Of a stretch of 6,829 nt of DNA, positions 1-4,803 are shown one piece after another (the first letter of the stretch is position 1; every line of letters begins with the position of its first letter). Position numbers and translations under genes: made by a program. The stretch is from X23 sp050251575 (lineage in GTDB: Bacteria > Bacillota > Clostridia > SK-Y3): contig JBFWMP010000150.1 in NCBI GenBank assembly GCA_050251575.1, forward strand, positions 1 through 6,829, given 5' to 3'. Below the pieces are notes generated by a model. The model had not been told where the DNA came from, did not search any database, and was given only the letters and a program-made list of their open reading frames with translations.

Positions 1-74
1 TGTGGGGTGAGATACTCAATTATACCTGAAAAGAGGGGGTCATTGTTTTTTTATTTCAAAAAACCTTGAAAACC

Positions 75-103
75 TTGATAAATAGCATATTTCAATATAT
101 CAA
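75..103 (+). promoter_or_regulatory. Possible sigma-A promoter of the dehydrogenase gene
   Basis: TTGATA (75-80) and TATCAA (98-103) are separated by 17 bp, which puts the start of transcription near 110, inside the palindrome at 105-124. The -10 box matches only four of six consensus positions. Two tandem copies of AAACCTTGA (61-69, 70-78) overlap the -35 region. The assignment rests on spacing and on the position of the palindrome, so it is tentative. Confidence 0.3.
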
Positions 104-104
104 A

Positions 105-124
105 AGTGTAAACGAGTTTACACT
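105..124. promoter_or_regulatory. Operator-like perfect palindrome upstream of the dehydrogenase
   Basis: AGTGTAAACGAGTTTACACT is a perfect 9-bp inverted repeat around a 2-bp centre (GA). It ends 10 bp before the AGGAGG ribosome binding site and sits at the expected transcription start, a typical place for a repressor to block a promoter. The TGTAAAC half-site recalls operators of LacI/GalR-type regulators, but the spacing is two bases longer than the usual LacI-family core, so TetR or GntR regulators are equally possible. No regulator gene lies next to it in the window. Confidence 0.6.
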
Positions 125-150
125 AACTAAAATAAGGAGGGGATAGAATA

Positions 151-1056
151 ATGAAAAAAAAGGTAGGAGTTATAGGACTTGGGAATATGGGGAAATCAAT
201 GGCTAAAAACTTGTTAAAGGCAGGTTTTGAACTCACAGTATTTGATGTTAGGCCTGAGCCCATAGAGGAAATGAAAGGACTTGGAGCCTATGGCGCTTTA
301 AGTTTAAAAGAAGTAGGAGAAAGATCTGATATTGTCTTTGTAATGGTTCTTAACTTTCCACAAGTTGAATCTTGTACAGTAAGCGAGAATGGTGTATTAA
401 CCGGTATGAAGCCAGGTAGTACTTTGATTGTTACAAGTACAATTGCACCGTCAGAAATCAAGCAGGTAGCAGAGGTTGCTGCAACTAAAGGCGTAAATAC
501 GATTGACTCACCAGTTAGCGGCGGTACAGTACGTGCCGGTGACGGCAGTCTGGTAATGATGGTTGGTGCACCGGATGATGTGTATGAAGATTGTAAGGAA
601 GCTCTATTTGCTGTTGGTTCCAATACAATAAGGGTAGGGAAAGAGATAGGACATGGTCAGGTTGTTAAAGCAGCTAATCAGTTGCTTGTATCCGTCCATC
701 TCGTAGCGATGGCAGAAGCTATGGTTCTAGGGACCAAAGCGGGGATAGATCCTGAAATTATATATGAAGTTCTTAAAAAAGGTGTTGCAACTAGTGCAAT
801 GTTTGAATCAAGAGTACCGCTAATTCTCGAAAGAGATTTTAAGAACCGAGGTGCATTGGACATACAGATTAAGGACCTTAATATATGCTTAACACTTGCA
901 AAGGAATTAAATGTACCAATCTTTACTTCAGCAGTTTCACGTGAAGTATTCCTAATGGCTAATGGAGCTGGATACGGAAGAGAGGATATAGGTGCTATTA
1001 TTAAAGTGTACGAACAGGCTGCTGGCATTGAGGTTTCCAAGAAAAAACAGGCATAG
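151..1056 (+). CDS. NAD(P)-dependent beta-hydroxyacid dehydrogenase, 3-hydroxyisobutyrate dehydrogenase family
   Basis: The 301-residue product has the full length and layout of the 3-hydroxyisobutyrate / tartronate semialdehyde reductase family, soluble enzymes that interconvert a beta-hydroxyacid and its semialdehyde with NAD(P). The N-terminal Rossmann fold carries GLGNMG at residues 9-14. Asp32 at the end of the second strand hints at NAD rather than NADP. DSPVSGG (119-125) is the substrate-binding loop. GHGQVVKAANQ (167-177) contains the family's catalytic lysine, Lys173. The C-terminal helical domain has the usual KDL...LAKELNVPIF segment. The ATG is preceded by AGGAGG (135-140) with 10-nt spacing. 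The palindrome at 105-124 suggests control by a repressor. The exact substrate cannot be read from the sequence: 3-hydroxyisobutyrate, 2-hydroxy-3-oxopropionate, 4-hydroxybutyrate-type and other short hydroxyacids are all used in this family. The neighbour at 1252 may act on a related compound, but that is a guess. Confidence 0.93.
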   Translation: MKKKVGVIGLGNMGKSMAKNLLKAGFELTVFDVRPEPIEEMKGLGAYGALSLKEVGERSDIVFVMVLNFPQVESCTVSENGVLTGMKPGSTLIVTSTIAPSEIKQVAEVAATKGVNTIDSPVSGGTVRAGDGSLVMMVGAPDDVYEDCKEALFAVGSNTIRVGKEIGHGQVVKAANQLLVSVHLVAMAEAMVLGTKAGIDPEIIYEVLKKGVATSAMFESRVPLILERDFKNRGALDIQIKDLNICLTLAKELNVPIFTSAVSREVFLMANGAGYGREDIGAIIKVYEQAAGIEVSKKKQA

Positions 1057-1093
1057 ATATTATGAATTATTAGCAACTTGTCAGGCAGGGGAT

Positions 1094-1167
1094 CCGCTCC
1101 GTTTTTGATAGGGTGAGAATGAGATTTCAAGTGTAATTCTTATCTGAAATGGAGCCGGTTTCTTGTT
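1094..1167 (+). terminator. Long imperfect hairpin followed by a T-rich stretch, possible terminator
   Basis: GCTCC (1096-1100) pairs with GGAGC (1151-1155). The stem continues inwards through GTTTT/GAAAT, GAT/ATC and, after a 5-nt bulge, GAGAAT/ATTCTT (1115-1120 with 1136-1141), leaving a 15-nt loop. This gives about 19 pairs including three G-U pairs. The stem is followed by TTTCTTGTT. It begins about 40 nt after the dehydrogenase stop, so it could end that transcript or act as a processing or regulatory structure between the two + strand genes. I could not match it to a known riboswitch. Confidence 0.4.
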
Positions 1168-1251
1168 ATAAAAGAATAGAAGATTTTTAGTTTTAGGATT
1201 AAAGGGTTTCTAACAGTTTAAAAACATTAATAAACAGGAGGTTGTATAAAA

Positions 1252-2121
1252 GTGGCAATAAAAGATTATGTACAAGGAATCATTGATTACTTCAATGGTG
1301 AACAGTGGACTACATTTTTGAAGGAGCATCTTGTTCATGAAGATGAGGAAGTGTATCATGCTCATATATATTTTGATAGTTCTGTTCATCCAGAATCTCT
1401 TCATCCAATAGTATATGCATATTTTAAAGCAAAAGGAATGCCGATTGACAGAATCATCGATCCTCAGGCAGCAAAGCCGAAACAGGGAGCACTTCATGGA
1501 ATTCATCCGTTTGGATACGCTCACTTTGATTGGTTCTTCCGTTATAATCCTGATGTAGTATTGGCACCAATGCCTGGAGATGCTAAGGAGGCAGAACATG
1601 GCTATAACGCTTTATCTTGGGGTAAGAAATATCAAGATGAATTCATGAGCCAGTTTACATTTAAGACAGTGGGACCTTGCGAAGTACAAGAGATCAAGGA
1701 TTATTTCCTATCAAAGCATTGGAAAGAAACCCTTGCCTTTGTCGTAAATCCTGAAGTTACTCATCCGCATTCTAATGTGGAGATAAACTTTGATCCTAAG
1801 ATTCTTGAACTCTATGCAAATGAAGCCCTGGCTAAGATAGGCTGGACAGTAGAAAAAGTTGTTCCATGCGTATATGATGTAAAGGGTACTTATACAGGTA
1901 AGATCGTATACTTATTAGGACATCCTGAAAAGATGTTTGATATCTGCTGGAAGTTCAATCCTGATGTTACGGTTATACCTGCTCAAGAGGGATGGATATT
2001 TGATACTCCAGGATTTGATATTTGGTATTACCATATGTATAACAAGGTTATTGAAGAAGGAGACTTTTATAAATTGACTGAAGATGAAATAAAGCAAGTC
2101 ATCGCTTCTTTTGATAAATAA
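1252..2121 (+). CDS. Two-repeat protein of unknown function, DOPA 4,5-dioxygenase-like fold suspected
   Basis: The gene encodes 289 residues from a GTG start with AGGAGG at 1236-1241 (10-nt spacing). No other in-frame start nearby is plausible. There is no signal peptide or membrane segment, so it should be cytosolic. The product is an internal duplication. Residues 35-124 contain HAHIYFD (36-42), GIHPFG (83-88), RYNPDVVLAPMPGD (97-110) and an EH..ALSWG tail (115-124). Residues 174-262 repeat the pattern with VEINFD (176-181), LGHPEKMFD (222-230), KFNPDVTVIPA (234-244) and a WYYH tail (258-261). In order and spacing, the first copy resembles the DOPA 4,5-dioxygenase family (HIYyD, then GPHP, then VLvHP.TGD..DH..ALWlG). 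The VHP histidine is replaced by alanine (LAP), and the second copy lacks most of the histidines. That relationship is inference from motif order; an oxygenase activity is not shown. The upstream dehydrogenase is co-oriented, and the two may share a pathway. Confidence 0.85.
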   Translation: MAIKDYVQGIIDYFNGEQWTTFLKEHLVHEDEEVYHAHIYFDSSVHPESLHPIVYAYFKAKGMPIDRIIDPQAAKPKQGALHGIHPFGYAHFDWFFRYNPDVVLAPMPGDAKEAEHGYNALSWGKKYQDEFMSQFTFKTVGPCEVQEIKDYFLSKHWKETLAFVVNPEVTHPHSNVEINFDPKILELYANEALAKIGWTVEKVVPCVYDVKGTYTGKIVYLLGHPEKMFDICWKFNPDVTVIPAQEGWIFDTPGFDIWYYHMYNKVIEEGDFYKLTEDEIKQVIASFDK

Positions 2122-2166
2122 GTGTTCTAAATATTTACTAAAGCCTTTTTCATAAAATAACTCCTT

Positions 2167-2225
2167 AAACTAAGTTATATTCATTTGTAGTGATTGTTGC
2201 AAATGAATATAACTTTAGTTTTATA
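2167..2225 (+). terminator. Strong AT-rich hairpin closing the metabolic region
   Basis: AAGTTATATTCATTTG (2172-2187) is perfectly complementary to 2200-2215, with a 12-nt loop. Past a single bulged T (2216), five more pairs form (2167-2171 with 2217-2221). The stem is followed by TTTTATAT. It lies about 45 nt after the stop of the 289-residue gene, so a terminator is the simplest reading. The stem is long and poor in GC for a terminator, so a remnant of a small inverted-repeat element remains possible. The 150 bp between it and the IS66 end hold nothing I can support. Confidence 0.5.
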
Positions 2226-2386
2226 TAGGAAAAAGAAATATTTATATCTATGTTTTTTAATTGTTCTAATACTAATTGTCCCTATGGGTTATGGTATGTA
2301 TGGTGTTTTCACTGTTTTAAACTTTTATTATATAGATAAGCTAAATAAGCATTATATTTTACTACTATCTTTATGGTAAGCGCTCT

Positions 2387-2410
2387 ACAATAGGGTGCCT
2401 ACCCTGTTGT
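2387..2410. repeat. Subterminal inverted repeat in the IS66 left end
   Basis: ACAATAGGGT (2387-2396) and ACCCTGTTGT (2401-2410) form a 10-bp inverted repeat with one mismatch (a G-U pair in RNA) around a 4-nt centre. It lies 11 bp inside the element's left tip. It may be a transposase binding site or a hairpin that blocks transcription entering from outside; both are inferences from position. Confidence 0.5.
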
Positions 2411-2453
2411 CAACATCCATGAGATAATTACTCCAAATATTAGTTAAAGTTTT

Positions 2454-2480
2454 TCAAGTTTTTCAAGTTGAAAAACTTGA
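2454..2480. repeat. 27-bp palindrome just upstream of the tnpA ribosome binding site
   Basis: TCAAGTTTTTCAA (2454-2466) is the exact reverse complement of 2468-2480, with a single G at the centre. As RNA it would form an 11-bp stem with a 5-nt loop, ending 3 nt before AAGGAG (2483-2488) of tnpA. A structure in this place could hold down transposase translation or serve as a protein binding site. The left arm is made of near-repeats of AGTTTTTCA. Confidence 0.55.
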
Positions 2481-2497
2481 GCAAGGAGTTGTGAAAC

Positions 2498-2857
2498 ATG
2501 GATGAAGTTACTTATATGAAAACTAAGTTCCGTCAGGAACAATGGGAGAAATTAATTTCTGACTGCCAAAACAGTGGTCTTAAGATAGATGACTGGTGTG
2601 AGGCAAACCACGTTAGCTGTCATGCTTACTATTACTGGCTCCTTAAGATACGGAAAAAGGCGTGTAACTCGATTTTGCCTACTATTCCAAAACAGAATTC
2701 ATCAGTTGCCTTTGCCAAAGTTGAAGTACAGACACAACAACCCGATACGATGGTGGCAGTCATCATTCATCTTCCATCTGCTACGCTTGAAGTTCGAGAG
2801 GGAACCAGTCAGCAGACCGTTGAAGCAGTGCTCTTGGCACTGAAAAATATATGCTAG
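2498..2857 (+). CDS. tnpA: IS66 family accessory protein TnpA
   Basis: This 119-residue protein has the IS66 TnpA layout. Residues about 12-52 form a helix-turn-helix-like DNA-binding region with the typical 'DWCEANHVS...YYYWLLKIRK' pattern. A linker follows, and then a C-terminal segment (about 85-119) ending in 'TVEAVLLALKNIC', as in many relatives. The ATG is set by AAGGAG at 2483-2488. TnpA is needed for IS66 transposition together with TnpB and TnpC, although its precise role is not known. Its stop overlaps the tnpB start (ATGCTAG, 2851-2857), so the two are probably translationally coupled. It appears intact but has no partner transposase in this window. Confidence 0.9.
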   Translation: MDEVTYMKTKFRQEQWEKLISDCQNSGLKIDDWCEANHVSCHAYYYWLLKIRKKACNSILPTIPKQNSSVAFAKVEVQTQQPDTMVAVIIHLPSATLEVREGTSQQTVEAVLLALKNIC

Positions 2858-3204
2858 GCGATATCACAGCTGCCAAGGATATCTACATTACCTGCGGCTA
2901 CACAGATATGCGTAAATCCATTGATGGACTGGCTGCCGTAATACAGGAACAGTTCCATCTGGATCCCTTTTCAAAGAGTCTCTATCTTTTCTGCGGCAGA
3001 CGCCGTGACAGGCTCAAGGCACTCCTTTGGGAAGGGGATGGATTTGTACTTCTGTATAAGAGGTTGGAGAATGGAAACTTTAAATGGCCTCGCAGCCAGT
3101 GTGATGTAAAACACCTTACCTGGCAGGAACTCCGATGGTTGTTCGAAGGACTTGAAATCGAACAGCCAAAGGCAATTTGTCCAGCAAAAGAAGGAGCATT
3201 CTAA
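2851..3204 (+). CDS. tnpB: IS66 family accessory protein TnpB
   Basis: The 117-residue product matches the IS66 Orf2 (TnpB) family from end to end. It has 'TDMRKSIDGLAAVIQEQF' early (about residues 18-35), 'LFCGRRRDRLKALLWEGDGF' in the middle and 'LYKRLENGNFKWP' after it, closing with 'EGLEIEQPKAI'. The length is normal for the family. It starts inside the end of tnpA (7-bp overlap). TnpB is required for transposition of IS66 elements, but its biochemical role is unknown. In a complete element tnpC would follow within tens of bases; here the sequence beyond the stop is unrelated and leads into an oppositely oriented resolvase remnant. Confidence 0.92.
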   Translation: MLGDITAAKDIYITCGYTDMRKSIDGLAAVIQEQFHLDPFSKSLYLFCGRRRDRLKALLWEGDGFVLLYKRLENGNFKWPRSQCDVKHLTWQELRWLFEGLEIEQPKAICPAKEGAF

Positions 3205-3270
3205 AGTGTACTCTTTGTCAAGGACAGTTTGACTTTTTTCATTATTAGTCCTGCTAAAGTATATATAGGA

Positions 3271-3294
3271 GCTGCTGGTAGATTTGCCAGCAGC
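3271..3294. repeat. GC-rich inverted repeat in the junction between IS66 and resolvase remnants
   Basis: GCTGCTGG (3271-3278) is exactly complementary to CCAGCAGC (3287-3294) across an 8-nt loop. It stands out in AT-rich DNA. No T-tract follows on either strand, so it is not a clear terminator. It lies in the roughly 100 bp (3205-3303) that belong neither to tnpB nor to the recognisable resolvase, and may be part of the end of a third element. Confidence 0.4.
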
Positions 3295-3303
3295 ACTATA
3301 TGC

Positions 3304-3534
3304 TATGAGTTCCAGGAGATCTTTTGTATTTCTGGCAAAGCGACTGATACTCTCCACAATAACAGTATCGCCACGCCGGATATAAGTTAGCATTTTCTTT
3401 AGCTGCGGTCTGTCTGCATTCTTTCCACTTGCCTTATCAATATAAATTTCATCAATACCGAGTTCTTGCATTAAAACTTCCTGCCGGATAGTGTTTTGCT
3501 CCTCAGTGCTAACCCGTATGTATCCAATCTTCAA
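3304..3534 (-). pseudogene. Serine recombinase (resolvase/invertase), C-terminus lost
   Basis: From a TTG at 3534 the - strand encodes the N-terminal catalytic domain of a small serine recombinase. It contains YIRVSTEEQ with the nucleophile Ser9, then 'GIDEIYIDKASGKNADRPQLKKML', then 'VESISRFARNTKDLLEL' with the SR..R catalytic arginines. Such enzymes cut and rejoin DNA at specific sites to resolve cointegrates or invert segments. The TTG start is supported by AGGAGG (3548-3543) with 8-nt spacing and by the usual KIGYIRVS beginning. After LLELI (about 3304) the family likeness stops. The long linking helix and the C-terminal helix-turn-helix, expected to add about 100 residues, are missing. 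The frame stays open through 3205-3303 and then antisense to tnpB until 2971, giving a 187-residue chimera. It should not be a working recombinase. Confidence 0.8.
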
Positions 3535-3547
3535 CTTTTCTCCCTCC

Positions 3548-3667
3548 TCAAAATAAAAGTGTGCCAATGAGGTCGGCATCTGATTTGGAATGTTCCAAAA
3601 AGCCAGATTCAACTCTATTGACACACTTTTTAACTGTTCCATTAAGGTACACCCATATAGAAGTCAT
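3548..3667 (-). CDS. Small ORF of 39 codons leading into the resolvase
   Basis: An ATG at 3667 has a good ribosome binding site (AGGAG, 3678-3674, 6-nt spacing) and opens a 39-codon frame. It starts MTSIWVYLNGTVKKCVNRVE and ends at TGA 3550-3548. The stop shares a base with the AGGAGG of the resolvase, and the TTG follows 13 nt later, so the two look translationally coupled. I do not recognise the peptide. It may be a leader peptide or a small protein of the lost element. The inverted repeats at 3555-3630 lie inside it, so the same bases could instead be kept for DNA binding. Confidence 0.45.
   Translation of the reverse strand: MTSIWVYLNGTVKKCVNRVESGFLEHSKSDADLIGTLLF
3555..3630. repeat. Nested inverted repeats beside the resolvase, possible recombination (res-like) site
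   Basis: AAAAGTGTGCCAA (3555-3567) is complementary at 12 of 13 positions to TTGACACACTTTT (3618-3630). Midway between them lies a second palindrome, TTTGGAATGTTCCAAA (3584-3599). Small serine resolvases act on sites built of several short inverted repeats placed right beside their own gene, and this block sits just upstream of the resolvase start. It could also be the end of the lost element: another AAAGTGT occurs at 3203-3209, pointing inward toward ACACTTT at 3623-3629. Confidence 0.4.
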
Positions 3668-3709
3668 TATAAGCTCCTAAAATCGTTTTAACATTGTTAC
3701 AGATTATAC

Positions 3710-3892
3710 CTAAAGGGAGCACTTTTTTTCATCTCGATTTTTCAGTTCTTCAGTGCAGTATTCAAGAATTAGGCTATCTAATTTTTTACTGATATCCAGG
3801 GTTACTCCGTTACATAAATTAGATTGTGTTACTATACTATTTAAACAGTTTTGCAGCTCTGCTATCTCATATTTCCTTTCCTTATATTTCAA
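3710..3892 (-). CDS. Spo0E-like sporulation regulatory protein (aspartyl-phosphate phosphatase family)
   Basis: This 60-residue protein has the size and two-helix layout of the Spo0E family: an N-terminal helix (about 5-24), a turn, then a second helix with ISKKLDSLILEY at 34-45. Ser35, Leu38, Asp39 and Ile42 match the family signature S-Q-E-L-D-x-L-I. The Q and E are replaced by lysines here, so activity is not certain. Family members that have been studied remove phosphate from Spo0A~P and so delay sporulation. The start is TTG 3892, chosen because GAGG (3904-3901) lies 8 nt upstream and no in-frame ATG is available. It begins 3 nt after the protease stop and its ribosome binding site is inside the end of that gene, so the two should be one transcriptional and probably coupled translational unit. 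A secreted protease as operon partner is unusual for this family. Confidence 0.75.
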   Translation of the reverse strand: MKYKERKYEIAELQNCLNSIVTQSNLCNGVTLDISKKLDSLILEYCTEELKNRDEKKCSL

Positions 3893-3895
3893 TAC

Positions 3896-4657
3896 CTACA
3901 CCTCATCTTTTATGTCGTTATACCTATCTACCATTATTTTGAGTACTTCTAAGTTAATGCCATATACATGGCTCTTATCACTATATCCTTCTATAGCTAC
4001 AGCTTTACCATTGCTATTAATGATTGGCCCACCGGATAACCCCTGGGTCTTTGAAGCATCATCAACATTGACATCTGTAGAAAAGCAATATGCAGAGTCC
4101 TGATGAATTGCATTTTTAAAAACTTCTACAGAAATTTCTTTATTATATTCATACTTCACATTAATAAGTGAAAATTCACCATCAGGATATCCTACTGTGT
4201 AGCATTGTTCATCTGTAGATACTTTGGCTTCATAATCAATATCTAAAGTTTTTGCCCTCATAAAATCGTTGCTTGTTGGCGCAAGAATGCAAATGTCGTT
4301 TTCAATATCTATGCTTACAATTCTAGCACTGAAACCCCTACTATATATAGCATAGCTATACCTTATAACGTCAGTCATTACCATGCCGTCATTGTCAATA
4401 AAGTAATGCGCAGCTGTAACGATCAAATTATTATCTATATAAAATCCAGAACCTTTATTGATATAATCAATCGTCTTGTCATCTTTAACATGGTACACCA
4501 TAATTTTTACAACCGAGCGGCTATATGAGTCTATATTATCTATTACAAATTCCTTTTCAATAAATATGGAATTCTTATCAGATGAAGCATAAGAATTTGA
4601 CGTGAATATCGCAGTTACTATAATGATTACGCACAAAATTGATATAAATTTTTTCAT
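3896..4657 (-). CDS. Secreted trypsin-like serine protease (S1 family)
   Basis: The 253-residue product begins with a classical signal peptide: MKKF, a hydrophobic core at residues 5-18, and a likely cut after SYA (24). The mature part is a chymotrypsin-fold protease with the full catalytic triad: His84 in VTAAH, Asp121 in ENDICIL and Ser208 in GLSGGPI. GSGFYI at 69-74 precedes the His loop as in DegP/HtrA-type and other bacterial trypsin-like peptidases. There is no PDZ domain and no C-terminal membrane anchor, so it should be released or stay at the cell surface. The start at 4657 is preferred over an upstream in-frame ATG at 4675 because AGAGGG (4669-4664) lies 6 nt before it and it begins directly at the signal peptide. 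The Spo0E-like gene follows after 3 nt. The substrate is unknown; a secreted inhibitor, toxin or signalling precursor are all possible. Confidence 0.88.
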   Translation of the reverse strand: MKKFISILCVIIIVTAIFTSNSYASSDKNSIFIEKEFVIDNIDSYSRSVVKIMVYHVKDDKTIDYINKGSGFYIDNNLIVTAAHYFIDNDGMVMTDVIRYSYAIYSRGFSARIVSIDIENDICILAPTSNDFMRAKTLDIDYEAKVSTDEQCYTVGYPDGEFSLINVKYEYNKEISVEVFKNAIHQDSAYCFSTDVNVDDASKTQGLSGGPIINSNGKAVAIEGYSDKSHVYGINLEVLKIMVDRYNDIKDEV

Positions 4658-4691
4658 ATCTGACCCTCTTTTCATTTTTATTCTGATTTTC

Positions 4692-4705
4692 GTACTTTTA
4701 AGTAC
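4692..4705. promoter_or_regulatory. ACTT-TT-AAGT palindrome in the protease leader
   Basis: GTACTTTTAAGTAC is a 6-bp inverted repeat with a 2-bp centre. Its core, ACTTTTAAGT, has the same ACTT-WT-AAGT form as the two sites at 4803-4812 and 4829-4838. It lies in the untranslated leader of the protease gene, downstream of the predicted transcription start, where a bound repressor could block elongation. The operator role is inferred from the repetition of the motif. Confidence 0.4.
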
Positions 4706-4774
4706 TGTAAGATAGCAACTATGTCGCTTAATATCCTCCTCTCAATACTGTTATAAAGCACTGAATACATAGAA

Positions 4775-4803
4775 ATTATATAAGAAATAATACTAAAAAG
4801 CAA
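4775..4803 (-). promoter_or_regulatory. Predicted promoter of the protease-Spo0E operon
   Basis: On the - strand TTGCTT (4803-4798) and a consensus TATAAT (4780-4775) are separated by exactly 17 bp. Transcription would start near 4768, leaving a leader of about 110 nt. The -35 box touches the palindrome at 4803-4812, so a protein bound there should affect this promoter directly. The leader also holds AGGAGG (4740-4735) with no start codon at a usable distance. Confidence 0.55.

Larger units (their letters stand above)
2376..3204 (+). mobile_element. IS66-family element, truncated (left end, tnpA, tnpB; no tnpC)
   Basis: IS66-family elements carry tnpA, tnpB and a large DDE transposase gene, tnpC, between terminal repeats that start with GTAA. 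Here GTAAGCGCTCTACAATAGGG begins at 2376, about 120 bp before tnpA, where a left end should be. The tnpA and tnpB genes follow in standard order and overlap. After the tnpB stop there is no tnpC and no matching right end; instead the DNA switches to an opposing resolvase remnant. The element should be unable to move by itself. The exact right junction is unknown and is placed here at the tnpB stop, although it could lie slightly further on. The 8-bp target duplication cannot be checked because the right end is missing. Confidence 0.75.

Noticed and set aside
288..623. 111-codon frame on the - strand
   Set aside because: It lies wholly antisense to the dehydrogenase, whose motifs are intact, and has no ribosome binding site or recognisable domain. 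The same applies to the - strand frame at 678-1130.
1057..1251. A riboswitch in front of the two-repeat protein
   Set aside because: The hairpin there was compared by eye with the TPP, SAM, THF, PreQ1, fluoride and guanidine consensus motifs; none fits. It is kept only as a possible terminator or structured spacer.
1210..1599. 129-codon frame on the - strand
   Set aside because: Antisense to the start of the two-repeat protein, which has a strong ribosome binding site; the composition (rich in C, F, I, Y) is typical of antisense AT-rich DNA. The frame at 1915-2097 is rejected for the same reason.
2194..2379. 61-codon hydrophobic frame after the terminator-like hairpin
   Set aside because: The start lies inside the hairpin, there is no ribosome binding site, and the stop is supplied by the IS66 tip. 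The hydrophobic run follows from T-rich DNA. A gene fragment cut by the insertion cannot be fully excluded.
2589..2843. 84-codon + strand frame inside tnpA
   Set aside because: A shifted frame of tnpA, whose own frame shows the family pattern throughout.
2971..3642. A complete 223-residue recombinase
   Set aside because: The true start is TTG 3534 with AGGAGG before it. Family likeness ends near 3304, and the rest is junction DNA and antisense tnpB, so it is a truncated gene.
3753..4103. 116-codon + strand frame
   Set aside because: Antisense to the Spo0E-like and protease genes, both of which show clear family motifs.
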